Below are positions 1 through 7,979 of a stretch of DNA of 10,592 bases, piece by piece. The stretch comes from Bacillota bacterium (GTDB taxonomy: Bacteria; Bacillota; Clostridia; Christensenellales; CAG-138). Every line of letters starts with the position of its first letter. The stretch's first letter is position 1. The position numbers were made by a program, and so were the translations under genes. The stretch is taken from positions 1-10,592 of the forward strand of contig JAEXFV010000038.1 in assembly GCA_023451115.1 (NCBI GenBank), in the 5' to 3' direction. The notes beneath the pieces were generated by a model. It was not told the origin of the DNA, made no database searches, and saw only the letters and a program-made list of their open reading frames with translations.

Positions 1-1
1 G

Positions 2-775
2 ATTATTCCAGGCAATATGATTGATGAATTGGTGCATAACAACCGAACCATCGGCGCGGATGATCCCGGGGTGGGGGAGAAGGTAAAAGCGGTATATCGT
101 TCTTTTTGCCAAGGAGAAATTGTGGTAACGGATATTCGAACCGCTGAAATGACCAAAGTGGTGGAGAACACATTCCGGGATATTAACATTGCCTATGCGA
201 ATGAGTTGATGCGGATTTGTCGCCAGGAGCATCTGGATGTATATGAGATCATACGCATTGCCAATCTGCATCCGAGGGTCAATATCCTGCAGCCTGGGCC
301 TGGTGTTGGTGGCCATTGTATTTCCGTGGACCCATGGTTCCTGGTGGGGGACTATCCCGGGCTCGCTACCCTGATCCGTCATGCTAGGCTAATTAACGAC
401 AGCATGCCTGAGTTTGTGTTAGAGCGAATACGCGAGATTATGGATGAAACCGGGATAGAAGAGGTATGCAGGGTGGGGCTGTATGGCCTAACCTATAAAG
501 AAAATGTGGATGACGTTCGGGAAAGCCCCACATTACAGCTTTTAGCAAATATGAAAAAGCACCTGGCCACAGGCATTCAGGTATACGACCCTATGGTGAA
601 GCGGGATATGGTACCCCACCAACACCATGATTTAAAAAGTTTTCTCAACAGCGTGGATATGGTTGTTATCATGGTTGGGCATGATGAATTGCGCCATAAG
701 GCAGGCATGCTGGCAGGGAAAGTGGTGCTGGATACCCGCCATGTATTGCCGGATGATGGTGTATACCATTTATAG
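2..775 (+). CDS. wecC: UDP-N-acetyl-D-mannosamine dehydrogenase (WecC-like), 5'-truncated by window edge
   Basis: The product is an NAD-dependent UDP-sugar dehydrogenase that oxidises C6 of UDP-ManNAc to give UDP-ManNAcA for a cell-surface polysaccharide. Codons IIPGN read in frame before the Met at 17, so that Met is internal and the true start lies upstream. About 258 residues remain of the roughly 400-430 usual for the family. Visible family features are TEMTKVVENTFRDINIAYANE from the central helical domain, then GPGVGGHCISVDPW with the catalytic Cys (codon 317-319), then the C-terminal UDP-sugar-binding part with GLTYKENVDDVRESP. The gene 61 bases downstream is a UDP-GlcNAc 2-epimerase, which makes the substrate; this favours the ManNAc enzyme over UDP-glucose or UDP-GlcNAc dehydrogenases of the same superfamily. 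The superfamily call is firm; the exact sugar rests largely on context. Confidence 0.9.
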   Translation: MIPGNMIDELVHNNRTIGADDPGVGEKVKAVYRSFCQGEIVVTDIRTAEMTKVVENTFRDINIAYANELMRICRQEHLDVYEIIRIANLHPRVNILQPGPGVGGHCISVDPWFLVGDYPGLATLIRHARLINDSMPEFVLERIREIMDETGIEEVCRVGLYGLTYKENVDDVRESPTLQLLANMKKHLATGIQVYDPMVKRDMVPHQHHDLKSFLNSVDMVVIMVGHDELRHKAGMLAGKVVLDTRHVLPDDGVYHL

Positions 776-836
776 ATTAAGGGGTAAGCGGATATTGGCT
801 GCCCATCAGTCAGCCTGTTCTTAGGGAGGAAAAAGA

Positions 837-1922
837 ATGAAAAAGGTTATGCTGGTGTTTGGCACCCGGCCTGAAGCAATCAAAATGTGCCCATTGGTGC
901 TGGAGTTGAAAAAACGAAGCGGCATCCAAACAGTGGTTTGTGTAACGGGGCAGCACCGGCAAATGCTGGAGCAGGTGTTGCATTGTTTTGGGGTGCAACC
1001 GGATTATGACCTTTGCATTATGCAGGAGAAACAGACGCTGTTTGACATCACAGCTCATATTTTGCTGCAAATCAGACCAGTGCTGGAACAGGAAAGGCCG
1101 GATGTGGTTTTGGTGCATGGGGATACCTCTACCACATTTGCGGCTGCGCTGGCATGCTATTATCTGCAAATTCCAGTTGGGCACGTGGAGGCCGGATTGC
1201 GCACCCATGATATTTATTCCCCCTTCCCGGAGGAATTTAACCGCCATGCGGTAAGCATTATAGCGCATTATAATTTTGCCCCGACCGAGCTTGCCAAACA
1301 AAATCTGCTAAAGGAAGGCTGCTCCCCGAAACACATATTTGTTACCGGAAATACCGCCATCGACGCGCTTACCACTACGGTGCGGGATGATTATTGCCAT
1401 CCGGAGCTGGACTGGGCCTCGGGCAGTCGGCTGATTATGATCACGGCGCATCGCCGGGAAAACTTGGGCGCGCCTATGCACCATATGTTTCGGGCCATTC
1501 GGCGTATTGTGGAACAGCATCCGGATATCAAAGCGATTTACCCGATCCATATGAACCCCGCAGTGCGGGAGGCAGCCGCTCAGGAACTGGGCGGGTGTGA
1601 CCGAATTCGCATCATAGAGCCGCTGGATGTACTGGATTTTCATAACTTTCTTGCCCGATCTTACCTCATATTAACCGACTCAGGCGGCATTCAAGAGGAA
1701 GCGCCGTCTTTAGGAAAGCCGGTGTTGGTGATGCGGAACACCACAGAGCGGCCGGAAGGGATTGCGGCAGGTACGCTGCGGTTGGTGGGGACGGAAGAAC
1801 ACACGATTTACCATGCCTTCCAGGAATTGTTGACGAACCAGGAAGCATATGTGAAAATGAGCCGAGCATCCAATCCCTATGGGGATGGCCATGCATCCCA
1901 ACGAATTGCGGATGCGCTATGA
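837..1922 (+). CDS. wecB: UDP-N-acetylglucosamine 2-epimerase, non-hydrolysing (WecB/MnaA)
   Basis: This cytoplasmic enzyme interconverts UDP-GlcNAc and UDP-ManNAc, feeding the dehydrogenase encoded just upstream. The 361 residues are close to, and slightly shorter than, the family's usual 370-390. Motifs in order are FGTRPEAIK (8-16), VHGDTSTTFAA (93-103), HVEAGLRT (116-123), PEEFNRH (131-137), VTGNTAIDAL (169-178), TAHRRENLG (203-211), EPLDVLDF (261-268) and DSGGIQEE (281-288). By comparison with the E. coli enzyme, Asp96, Glu118, Glu132 and His205 are the likely catalytic residues. The ATG is preceded by GGGAGG (824-829) with 7 bases of spacing. The gene reads with its neighbours as one polysaccharide operon, and no separate promoter was seen in the 61-base gap before it. 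Confidence 0.95.
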   Translation: MKKVMLVFGTRPEAIKMCPLVLELKKRSGIQTVVCVTGQHRQMLEQVLHCFGVQPDYDLCIMQEKQTLFDITAHILLQIRPVLEQERPDVVLVHGDTSTTFAAALACYYLQIPVGHVEAGLRTHDIYSPFPEEFNRHAVSIIAHYNFAPTELAKQNLLKEGCSPKHIFVTGNTAIDALTTTVRDDYCHPELDWASGSRLIMITAHRRENLGAPMHHMFRAIRRIVEQHPDIKAIYPIHMNPAVREAAAQELGGCDRIRIIEPLDVLDFHNFLARSYLILTDSGGIQEEAPSLGKPVLVMRNTTERPEGIAAGTLRLVGTEEHTIYHAFQELLTNQEAYVKMSRASNPYGDGHASQRIADAL

Positions 1923-1961
1923 TAAAGCGCATTTTATCGGATGGGATGACAGGGCGCTTTA
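1923..1961 (+). other. Inverted repeat in the gap after wecB
   Basis: TAAAGCGC (1923-1930) is perfectly complementary to GCGCTTTA (1954-1961), with 23 bases between the arms. It begins one base after the wecB stop codon. No run of T follows, so it is not a standard intrinsic terminator. It could stabilise the 3' end of the wecB message or give mild polarity on the next gene. The rest of the gap holds only the ribosome binding site of the next gene. Confidence 0.35.
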
Positions 1962-2002
1962 ATATCGTATTAGATGAAATGGGTTGCCACTGAAGGAAGA
2001 CG

Positions 2003-4300
2003 ATGACGAAAAAAGAAATTAACATAACAGGAAATAGCGTCTGGGGACGATTAAAAAAACGATTGCGCCCAACCAAAGGGTATCAATTTTTATATGCGCT
2101 GAAATGCAAAATGGTAAGCTTTTTTCAAAGGGCAAAGCGAAAAGCATACGTGTTTGTTGAAAAAATAAAGCGCATGATACGGCCCATGTGCAAATCCATG
2201 GCAAAACGCCTTTGGTCATGCAAAATATTTCAAAGAATTCAGCAGGGAGAGGCAATCATAGCCGAATTATGGCGAAAGCGCCACGATGCACCCCGCAGTC
2301 GCCCCACCGTCAGCGTTATTATACCAACTTATAAACCGAATCCTTATATTGCGCAGTGCGTATCTTCCGTGCTGAAACAGGATGAATCGTTGGCGTATGT
2401 GGAAGTGGTTATCTGTGTAAATGGGAACAATACGGCATACTATGAAGCGTTGCGCAAGACATATGCCCAGGAAAAAAAGATAAAAATTCTGTATACACCC
2501 AAAGCAGGGGCCGCAGCTGGCCGTAATTTGGGAAACCGGCATGCATCCGGAGATTATTTGACCTACTTGGACGATGACGATTATTTGACGCCGCGTTATA
2601 TCCGAAGCATGGTTTTGTATGCACAAAAAGGTGTGGAAATTGTGTTCGGAAAGTTAGTGGATTATGATGAAGCGGCAGATGAGCTGAGAGAGGATACATA
2701 CCTGAATTGGGCCTTGAGAAAGAGCAGAGGAAAGCAAATCAAGAACATATATGCTAATCGTGCATACCTGGGTTCCATGTGCGCTAAATTGTATTCTGCA
2801 CAATTCATTAAGCGGTGCACCGATCTGGACGAAACCCTGCAGCATACGGAAGATATTGTTTTTTGGGCGGACAATATCGACAAGATACGGGCGCCTTTGG
2901 CCCCTGTGCATCCGGGAACCAAAGAGGCATATATCCGGCGTTTGACGCCGAACAGCATGAGCAGGCCCCAAGGCCAAAGGGCGTTTGATTTTTATATCAC
3001 TGACCGTGTTGCCCTGGTGGAACGCCTTTCGAATGCTATTTTTACCAATATTTCATTCCAGCATAAGCAATTCATTTTGCAGACTATTCAAACGCAATGT
3101 GGTTTCACGATGGAATACTTTCAAAGCTTATCGCCTATGCTGCAGAAAAGAGCCAGGGAAATAATTTTTAGCAGTACTGCTCCGTTTTTCAATAAGAGCA
3201 AGTTCAGCGATATAGCAGGCATTGCATTTTGCCATAACTTTCCCCCTTATGTTGACGCGTCAGCTTATGTAGCCGCAAAACGGTTGGAGCAGATCAATCG
3301 CCTTTTTGGCCAACCAATACATTGGACGGTATTTATGGCGCGGATGCAAAATCGGGCGCAGGATCAGCGCTTTGTTACCTTCTATGCCCAATACCAATAC
3401 GACAAAGTGAGAATGGTTGGAACAAATTCATATTTCAATGAAGCGTCGCAGCAGGCTTGGGGTGAGTTGGCGTTTGCACAAGCACAAAGCATTCAAGCTG
3501 ATGTAATTTATTCCAGAAGTATGTGGGCAGGTTCGCATGTTGCTGCAAAGCGATATAAACAGCAATATCCAAAGGCAAAATGGTATGCGGAATTTTCAGA
3601 CCCAATCTATATGAGCGCGAATGGAAGCCTGCGCCCGTATGCAAAAGAATACGCGGGAGATTTGCAGTATCTGAACACTTTTTGGCGGGATATCGAAGTG
3701 GATGTTATGAACATGGCCGATGTGGTCATTTTTACCAATGAAAAGCAGCGGGATTTTATGCTGTGCATGAATCCAAGTATGAAAGATCCCAAAGCAATCC
3801 TGGCCAAAAGCAAGGTATTAGTGCATCCGGCATTGCCGGCCGCTTACGCGCAAATTGTAAATGATGAGTATCCCCTTAATACCGAAATGATTCATGTTGG
3901 ATATTTCGGAACATTTTATTTGAACAGAAATGGACAGGATATGGTGCGCCTGCTGGAGCGAAAAGATATCGTATTGCATATCTTTACACCGGGTGGAAAG
4001 GTTGCGCTGGAGCCGGAATGTACCTTGGATACATCAAGAATTCAGGTAAATCATGTTGTGGACCATTTGTCGTTTTTACATATTGCAGCGAAAATGGATT
4101 ATTTGTTTTTAAATGATATTGATGTTCCGTACCCGATCAATCCCTATCTCCCGTCAAAGCTGGCAGACTATCTCAGCGTTGGCACCCCGGTCATTGCAAA
4201 GATTTTCCCCAATTCCCCTATGGCGAACATGGAGCATGGTAATCTGATTAAATTAGAGGAAATCGATCAGGAGTTTATCCGGACCATGCATCGAAAATAA
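2003..4300 (+). CDS. Two-domain glycosyltransferase: GT-A family 2 N-terminal half plus GT-B-like C-terminal half
   Basis: This 765-residue protein probably builds or modifies a surface glycan at the cytoplasmic face of the membrane. Residues 1-100 are strongly basic with no clear transmembrane segment and may bind membrane or lipid carrier. A family 2 glycosyltransferase domain follows: SVIIPTY (104-110), the metal and nucleotide-sugar site within YLDDDDYL (Asp190-193) and a TED motif (Glu283-Asp284) fitting the catalytic base region. From about 407 (IAFCHNFPPYVDASAYVAAKRL) a second domain resembles GT-B/GT4 transferases and ends with PSKLADYLSVGTPVIA (717 on). AAGGAAG (1993-1999) precedes the ATG, and an in-frame TGA at 1991-1993 rules out an earlier start. 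The GT2 assignment is firm; the second domain is weaker. Donor, acceptor and linkage cannot be told. It lies 80 bases after wecB and reads as the last gene of the polysaccharide block. Confidence 0.85.
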   Translation: MTKKEINITGNSVWGRLKKRLRPTKGYQFLYALKCKMVSFFQRAKRKAYVFVEKIKRMIRPMCKSMAKRLWSCKIFQRIQQGEAIIAELWRKRHDAPRSRPTVSVIIPTYKPNPYIAQCVSSVLKQDESLAYVEVVICVNGNNTAYYEALRKTYAQEKKIKILYTPKAGAAAGRNLGNRHASGDYLTYLDDDDYLTPRYIRSMVLYAQKGVEIVFGKLVDYDEAADELREDTYLNWALRKSRGKQIKNIYANRAYLGSMCAKLYSAQFIKRCTDLDETLQHTEDIVFWADNIDKIRAPLAPVHPGTKEAYIRRLTPNSMSRPQGQRAFDFYITDRVALVERLSNAIFTNISFQHKQFILQTIQTQCGFTMEYFQSLSPMLQKRAREIIFSSTAPFFNKSKFSDIAGIAFCHNFPPYVDASAYVAAKRLEQINRLFGQPIHWTVFMARMQNRAQDQRFVTFYAQYQYDKVRMVGTNSYFNEASQQAWGELAFAQAQSIQADVIYSRSMWAGSHVAAKRYKQQYPKAKWYAEFSDPIYMSANGSLRPYAKEYAGDLQYLNTFWRDIEVDVMNMADVVIFTNEKQRDFMLCMNPSMKDPKAILAKSKVLVHPALPAAYAQIVNDEYPLNTEMIHVGYFGTFYLNRNGQDMVRLLERKDIVLHIFTPGGKVALEPECTLDTSRIQVNHVVDHLSFLHIAAKMDYLFLNDIDVPYPINPYLPSKLADYLSVGTPVIAKIFPNSPMANMEHGNLIKLEEIDQEFIRTMHRK

Positions 4301-4326
4301 GTTAGAAACACCAGCATGCTTCCGGT

Positions 4327-4355
4327 TTGCTATTTATAATAGACCATGTTACAAT
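4327..4355 (+). promoter_or_regulatory. Predicted sigma-A promoter of selA-selB
   Basis: A -35 box TTGCTA (4327-4332) and a -10 box TACAAT (4350-4355) are separated by exactly 17 bases. Transcription would begin near 4362. A stray TATAAT at 4335-4340 has no matching -35 box. The promoter sits between the polysaccharide genes and selA, so the sel genes need not depend on upstream transcription. Confidence 0.6.
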
Positions 4356-4381
4356 ATGGGGCAAAATAGGAGAGTTCTGCC

Positions 4382-4411
4382 ATGATTTGCGGTTCTGTTA
4401 CCAAAAGATAA
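4382..4411 (+). CDS. Possible 9-residue leader peptide upstream of selA
   Basis: ATG at 4382 opens a reading frame coding MICGSVTKR and stopping at TAA (4409-4411). AGGAG (4368-4372) lies 9 bases upstream, a workable ribosome binding site just after the predicted transcription start. Its last codons and stop lie inside a perfect hairpin (4395-4414), so translation would melt that hairpin. The peptide has Cys, Gly and Ser codons, which may be chance. Such short frames arise often at random. Confidence 0.25.
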   Translation: MICGSVTKR

Positions 4412-4414
4412 CAG
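4395..4414 (+). other. Hairpin in the selA 5' leader
   Basis: CTGTTA (4395-4400) pairs perfectly with TAACAG (4409-4414) around the 8-base loop CCAAAAGA. A T6 run (4426-4431) lies 11 bases beyond the stem, too far for a standard terminator. In E. coli the selAB leader carries a SECIS-like hairpin bound by SelB for feedback; whether this stem acts that way is only a conjecture. Confidence 0.35.
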
Positions 4415-4438
4415 CATGGATTGGATTTTTTGAAAAAT

Positions 4439-4443
4439 GGAGG
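4439..4443 (+). promoter_or_regulatory. Ribosome binding site fixing the selA start
   Basis: GGAGG lies 7 bases before the ATG at 4451. It decides against the in-frame TTG at 4421, which has no Shine-Dalgarno sequence in front of it. Confidence 0.85.
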
Positions 4444-4450
4444 AAAACAC

Positions 4451-5845
4451 ATGGGGCAAATTGAGTCAGCATTGCGACGAATTCCCAAAATGGATACCTT
4501 GCTGGAACAGCCGCAGGTCTCAAGGTTATCGGAACAGTATTCCCGCCCCCTTGTCACGGAAGCATTGCGCTGTGTGCTGGAACGCCTGCGGGAAGATCTG
4601 CGCCAGGGGAAACGCCAGGATTTTACGCTGGAGGAGCTGATCGCCCAGTGCGAAGAACAATTGCAGGCAGATGATGGCTTGAAACAGAAAATCGTAATCA
4701 ATGCAACTGGGGTGCTGTTACATACCAACCTGGGGCGTGCTCTGTTGGCACAGGAGGCGGCGGAAGCCGTGAAGGAGGCTGCGCTTCATTACACGACCCT
4801 GGAAATGGATTGCACTACCGGCAAACGGGGAGACCGTTATCAGGCCGTTGAAAATCAGCTCAAAGAGCTGTTGGGTGTGGAGGCGGCGCTGGTAGTAAAC
4901 AACAACGCGGCCGCTGTGATGCTGGCCCTGTCCTCACTTGCGGCAGGGCGGGAGGTAATCGTATCCAGAGGAGAGCTGGTGGAAATCGGAGGGTCCTTCC
5001 GGGTACCCGAGGTGATGGAGCAAAGTGGATGTATTCTGCGGGAAGTAGGCGCAACCAATAAAACACATCCCCAGGATTACCAAAAAGCAATTGGAGAGAA
5101 TACTGCCGCATTGCTGAAAGTGCATACCAGCAATTACCGTATTGTTGGTTTTACACAAGAAGTTGCGTTGGGAGAACTGGTGCAGATTGGGCGGGAAAAT
5201 AATCTGCCCGTGATGCATGATTTGGGAAGCGGCGCTATGTTGCCCCTGGAACCCTATGGAATTCAAAATGAGCCTACGGTAGCCGAAAGCGTGCGCGCAG
5301 GAGCGGATGTCATCTGCTTTTCAGGCGATAAGTTATTGGGAGGGCCACAGGCAGGGATCATTGTGGGGAAAAAAGCTTATTTGGAGCCTATGAAGCGGCA
5401 TCCTTTGCTACGGGCGCTGCGGGTGGACAAATTGATCCTTACCGCATTGGAGGCTACCCTCCGCCTATATCGGGATAATGCGCTTGCAGAAAAAAGATTA
5501 CCGCTGTATCAAATGCTGTCCACGCCTCTTGGAATGTTGGAGCAGAGAGCTAGACGGCTGTTAAACCATATTCAAACCCAGGAAAACATTTGGGCAGAAA
5601 TTGTAGAAAGCCAGGGGCAGGTGGGAGGCGGTTCCGTCCCTACGGAATCTATTCCTTCGATTGCGCTGCGTTTGCAAGTCAAAGGCAAAGGCGCGGAGCA
5701 GATACAGAGGGATTTGTTCAATGGCGATGTACCGATTGTTGCCCGGGTACATAAGGAGTGCATTCTGCTGGATATGCGTACTATAACAGATGCGCAGGTC
5801 GAAGTGGTTGGGAAGGCCCTTGTTGCGCTGACGGCCAAATTCTAA
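4451..5845 (+). CDS. selA: L-seryl-tRNA(Sec) selenium transferase (selenocysteine synthase)
   Basis: SelA is a PLP enzyme, decameric in known bacteria, that converts Ser-tRNA(Sec) to Sec-tRNA(Sec) using selenophosphate from SelD. At 464 residues it matches the E. coli length of 463. The N-terminal part (RRIPKMDTLLEQP and the following helices, about 1-70) fits the domain that binds tRNA(Sec). The PLP fold shows INATGVLLHTNLGRA, then VVNNNAAAVMLAL, VSRGELVEIGGSFRVPEVM, HDLGSGAM and FSGDKLLGGPQAGII. Lys294 in SGDK is the expected PLP-binding lysine (E. coli Lys295). The gene has its own promoter and a leader of about 90 bases. selB starts 81 bases after it and selC lies further downstream, so the three form a selenocysteine cluster. 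No key residue appears to be missing. Confidence 0.97.
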   Translation: MGQIESALRRIPKMDTLLEQPQVSRLSEQYSRPLVTEALRCVLERLREDLRQGKRQDFTLEELIAQCEEQLQADDGLKQKIVINATGVLLHTNLGRALLAQEAAEAVKEAALHYTTLEMDCTTGKRGDRYQAVENQLKELLGVEAALVVNNNAAAVMLALSSLAAGREVIVSRGELVEIGGSFRVPEVMEQSGCILREVGATNKTHPQDYQKAIGENTAALLKVHTSNYRIVGFTQEVALGELVQIGRENNLPVMHDLGSGAMLPLEPYGIQNEPTVAESVRAGADVICFSGDKLLGGPQAGIIVGKKAYLEPMKRHPLLRALRVDKLILTALEATLRLYRDNALAEKRLPLYQMLSTPLGMLEQRARRLLNHIQTQENIWAEIVESQGQVGGGSVPTESIPSIALRLQVKGKGAEQIQRDLFNGDVPIVARVHKECILLDMRTITDAQVEVVGKALVALTAKF

Positions 5846-5884
5846 GGCTGGTTAATCTGCTGGCTGCAGTATAGAATTTTGCTG

Positions 5885-5912
5885 AAATCCCCAAGTTAAG
5901 GTGGATTTGGGG
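5885..5912 (+). other. Two overlapping alternative stems in the selA-selB gap
   Basis: AAATCC (5885-5890) can pair with GGATTT (5903-5908), while CCCCAA (5889-5894) can pair with TTGGGG (5907-5912). The two stems share bases and cannot form together. The second ends two bases before the selB Shine-Dalgarno sequence, so it could hinder ribosome access. Both stems are only 6 bp and the idea is conjectural. Confidence 0.25.
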
Positions 5913-5913
5913 G

Positions 5914-5919
5914 AAGGAG
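5914..5919 (+). promoter_or_regulatory. Ribosome binding site of selB
   Basis: AAGGAG lies 7 bases before ATG 5927, but only one base before the in-frame GTG at 5921. The spacing favours the ATG as start. Confidence 0.7.
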
Positions 5920-5926
5920 TGTGAAA

Positions 5927-7825
5927 ATGGAGCATGTAATTATCGGCACTGCAGGCCATGTGGACCACGGGAAAACCTGCCTGATTAACGCCCTTACCGG
6001 CATCGATACGGACCGGCTGGAGGAGGAAAAACGCCGGGGTATTACTATTGAGCTTGGCTTTGCCTATTTGGATCTGCCGGATGGGGGACGCGCTGGAATT
6101 ATCGATGTGCCGGGGCATGAAAAGTTTATCCGCAATATGCTGGCGGGAGCCGGTGGCATTGACTTGGCGCTGTTGGTGGTTGCAGCGGATGAAGGGGTTA
6201 TGCCGCAAACCCGGGAGCATATTGGGATTTTATCGTTACTGGATATTCAGCGCGGCTGTGTGGCGGTGACAAAAAAAGATCTGGTGGATTCAGAATGGCT
6301 GGAGCTAATGTTGGACGACCTGCAAAGCGAATTGAAGGGGACGTTTTTAGAGAATGCTCCCATCGTTCCTGTTTCTTCCTATACGGGGGAAGGAATTGAC
6401 ACGCTGCGTCAAACTTTATTTGAATTGGTTGCCCAAACCAGAGGGAAGAACATAGAAGCCCCCTTTCGCCTGCCCATTGACCGGGTGTTCTCCATGCAGG
6501 GGTTTGGCACGGTTGTTACAGGCACGTTGATTGAAGGCACTATTCAGGAAGGCCAGGAAGTGGCCATCTATCCATTGGATAAAAAAACCAAGGTTCGCAG
6601 CCTGCAAGTCCATGCAAAAGATGTTAAACAGGCTTTTGCTGGCCAGCGGGTAGCGGTCAACCTGCTGAATGTAAAAAAAGAGGAAATTCGCCGCGGGCTG
6701 GTGTTAGCGCAACCCGGCAGTATGCAGATATCCATGATGCTGGATGTGCGGCTGCGGGTTTTGGAGGATTGCCAGCGAACCATTAAGGATGGTTCGCGTG
6801 TGCATTTTTATCATGGGGCGGAAGAAGTGCTGTGCAAAGTAGTGCTGCTCCAAGAGCTAGAAGAATTGTTGCCAGGGCAGGAAAGCTACGCGCAACTTCG
6901 TTTTGAACAGGGGGTTGCAGCCAAGGCGGGCGACCATTTTGTCGTGCGGTTTTATTCTCCTATTGAAACCATTGGCGGCTGCCTTATTTTGGATCCCTGC
7001 CCGTATAAACACAAACGGGGAAACTCACAGACTTTAGAAAAACTCAGGCTTATTGACACGGGCTCCGATCAAGATCGTGTGGAAGCGTTAATCCGGGAGC
7101 AAAGCCCGCATTTTATGCCGGTTGACGCCATCCGCCTGCAAACCGGTTTGACGGAAACTGCGTTTGAAAGCGCAATGAGATCGCTTCAGGAAGAGGGAAA
7201 AATCATTTCACTCAACAGCAAATATTATTTGCACCGGGAGTATGTATGGGAACAGGGCGAGAAAGCCACAGGCGTTTTAAAAGCGTATCATTTGGAGCAT
7301 CCATTAAAAGTGGGGATGAAGCGGGAAGAGCTAAGGGGTAAGCTGTATCCACGCATCGATACATCTGTTGCCGAAAAAGTAATGGACTGTTTGGAGCGGG
7401 AAGGCGCCATTTCCTGCATCAATAACTATTGCCACCTGCCTAAGTTTCGGGTGCAATTTTCACTTGAACAGAACAAGCTGAAAGCCGTGATACTGGCTGC
7501 CTATCAAAAGGAGCCTTTTATGCCACCGGAAAAAAGCAAGTTAACGGCAGAGCAGGGCAAGGACAAAAACTTTTCGCGGGTGTTGGACTATCTGCTGGAC
7601 GAAGGAGACTTGGTGCCAGTGGACAACGAGCTGATTTTTTCCAAAGAGGCGCTGGAAGAAGCGTTCAAACGGTTCCAGGCGCTGGCGGGTCAAACAACCC
7701 TGGTGACTTTGGCGGAATTCAGAGATGCATTAGGCGCCTCACGAAAATATGCCATGGCAATATTGGAATATTGGGATCGCAAGGGGATTACGAAAAAAAA
7801 GGACGATGCCAGAATTCTTTGCTGA
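5927..7825 (+). CDS. selB: Selenocysteine-specific translation elongation factor SelB
   Basis: SelB is a GTPase that brings Sec-tRNA(Sec) to the ribosome at UGA codons followed by a SECIS hairpin. At 632 residues it fits the family (about 610-640). The GTPase domain has G1 GHVDHGKT (10-17), a switch region RRGITIELGFA, G3 DVPGHE (60-65) and TKKD (115-118) in place of the NKxD of EF-Tu, as is usual in SelB. EF-Tu-like beta-barrel domains follow to about residue 345, including PIDRVFSMQGFGTVVTGTL. The C-terminal half, from about 375, fits the winged-helix repeats that bind SECIS RNA (PHFMPVDAIRLQTGL, then AEFRDALGASRKYAMAILEYW near the end). ATG 5927 is preferred for its ribosome binding site spacing; an in-frame GTG at 5921 would add two residues. 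It is probably co-transcribed with selA, and a strong terminator follows 12 bases after its stop codon. Confidence 0.97.
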   Translation: MEHVIIGTAGHVDHGKTCLINALTGIDTDRLEEEKRRGITIELGFAYLDLPDGGRAGIIDVPGHEKFIRNMLAGAGGIDLALLVVAADEGVMPQTREHIGILSLLDIQRGCVAVTKKDLVDSEWLELMLDDLQSELKGTFLENAPIVPVSSYTGEGIDTLRQTLFELVAQTRGKNIEAPFRLPIDRVFSMQGFGTVVTGTLIEGTIQEGQEVAIYPLDKKTKVRSLQVHAKDVKQAFAGQRVAVNLLNVKKEEIRRGLVLAQPGSMQISMMLDVRLRVLEDCQRTIKDGSRVHFYHGAEEVLCKVVLLQELEELLPGQESYAQLRFEQGVAAKAGDHFVVRFYSPIETIGGCLILDPCPYKHKRGNSQTLEKLRLIDTGSDQDRVEALIREQSPHFMPVDAIRLQTGLTETAFESAMRSLQEEGKIISLNSKYYLHREYVWEQGEKATGVLKAYHLEHPLKVGMKREELRGKLYPRIDTSVAEKVMDCLEREGAISCINNYCHLPKFRVQFSLEQNKLKAVILAAYQKEPFMPPEKSKLTAEQGKDKNFSRVLDYLLDEGDLVPVDNELIFSKEALEEAFKRFQALAGQTTLVTLAEFRDALGASRKYAMAILEYWDRKGITKKKDDARILC

Positions 7826-7836
7826 ATTGGATCGAT

Positions 7837-7867
7837 AAAGGGGAGGGGGTGTGCCTTTCCCCTTTTT
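7837..7867 (+). terminator. Intrinsic terminator of selA-selB
   Basis: The 12-base arms 7837-7848 and 7854-7865 pair throughout, with two G-U pairs in the inner part, around the 5-base loop GTGTG. The outer half is AAAGGGGA against TCCCCTTT, and a T5 run (7863-7867) closes it. This is a textbook intrinsic terminator right after selB and separates the selAB transcript from selC. Confidence 0.85.
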
Positions 7868-7932
7868 ACCATCTCTGGTTCGGGGGAGGAAAGCCTTGTT
7901 GAAGAGCCTGGTGCGCCCAGTTCCTTTTTGGC

Positions 7933-7961
7933 TTGCAATACAAATGGAGATATTGTATAAT
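7933..7961 (+). promoter_or_regulatory. Predicted strong promoter of selC
   Basis: A -35 box TTGCAA (7933-7938) and a perfect -10 box TATAAT (7956-7961) are separated by 17 bases. Transcription would begin near 7968, about a dozen bases before the mature 5' end of the tRNA, as expected for a tRNA gene with a short RNase P leader. Between the upstream terminator and this promoter no gene was found. Confidence 0.75.
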
Positions 7962-7979
7962 CGTACCACTCGTGTGCAT

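Noticed and set aside
797..815. Hairpin GGCTG/CAGCC between wecC and wecB as a terminator
   Set aside because: The stem is only 5 bp with no real T run, and the genes form one pathway; treated as chance.
810..1301. Minus-strand open frame of 163 codons opposite wecB
   Set aside because: It lies antisense to a well-supported epimerase gene and its translation shows no domain or plausible start context.
4421..4450. Upstream in-frame TTG start for selA adding ten residues
   Set aside because: No Shine-Dalgarno sequence precedes 4421, while GGAGG sits 7 bases before ATG 4451 and the shorter protein matches the family length.
6269..6280. Non-canonical G4 motif TKKD in SelB instead of NKxD
   Set aside because: SelB proteins commonly carry TKxD-type G4 motifs, so this is not a defect.
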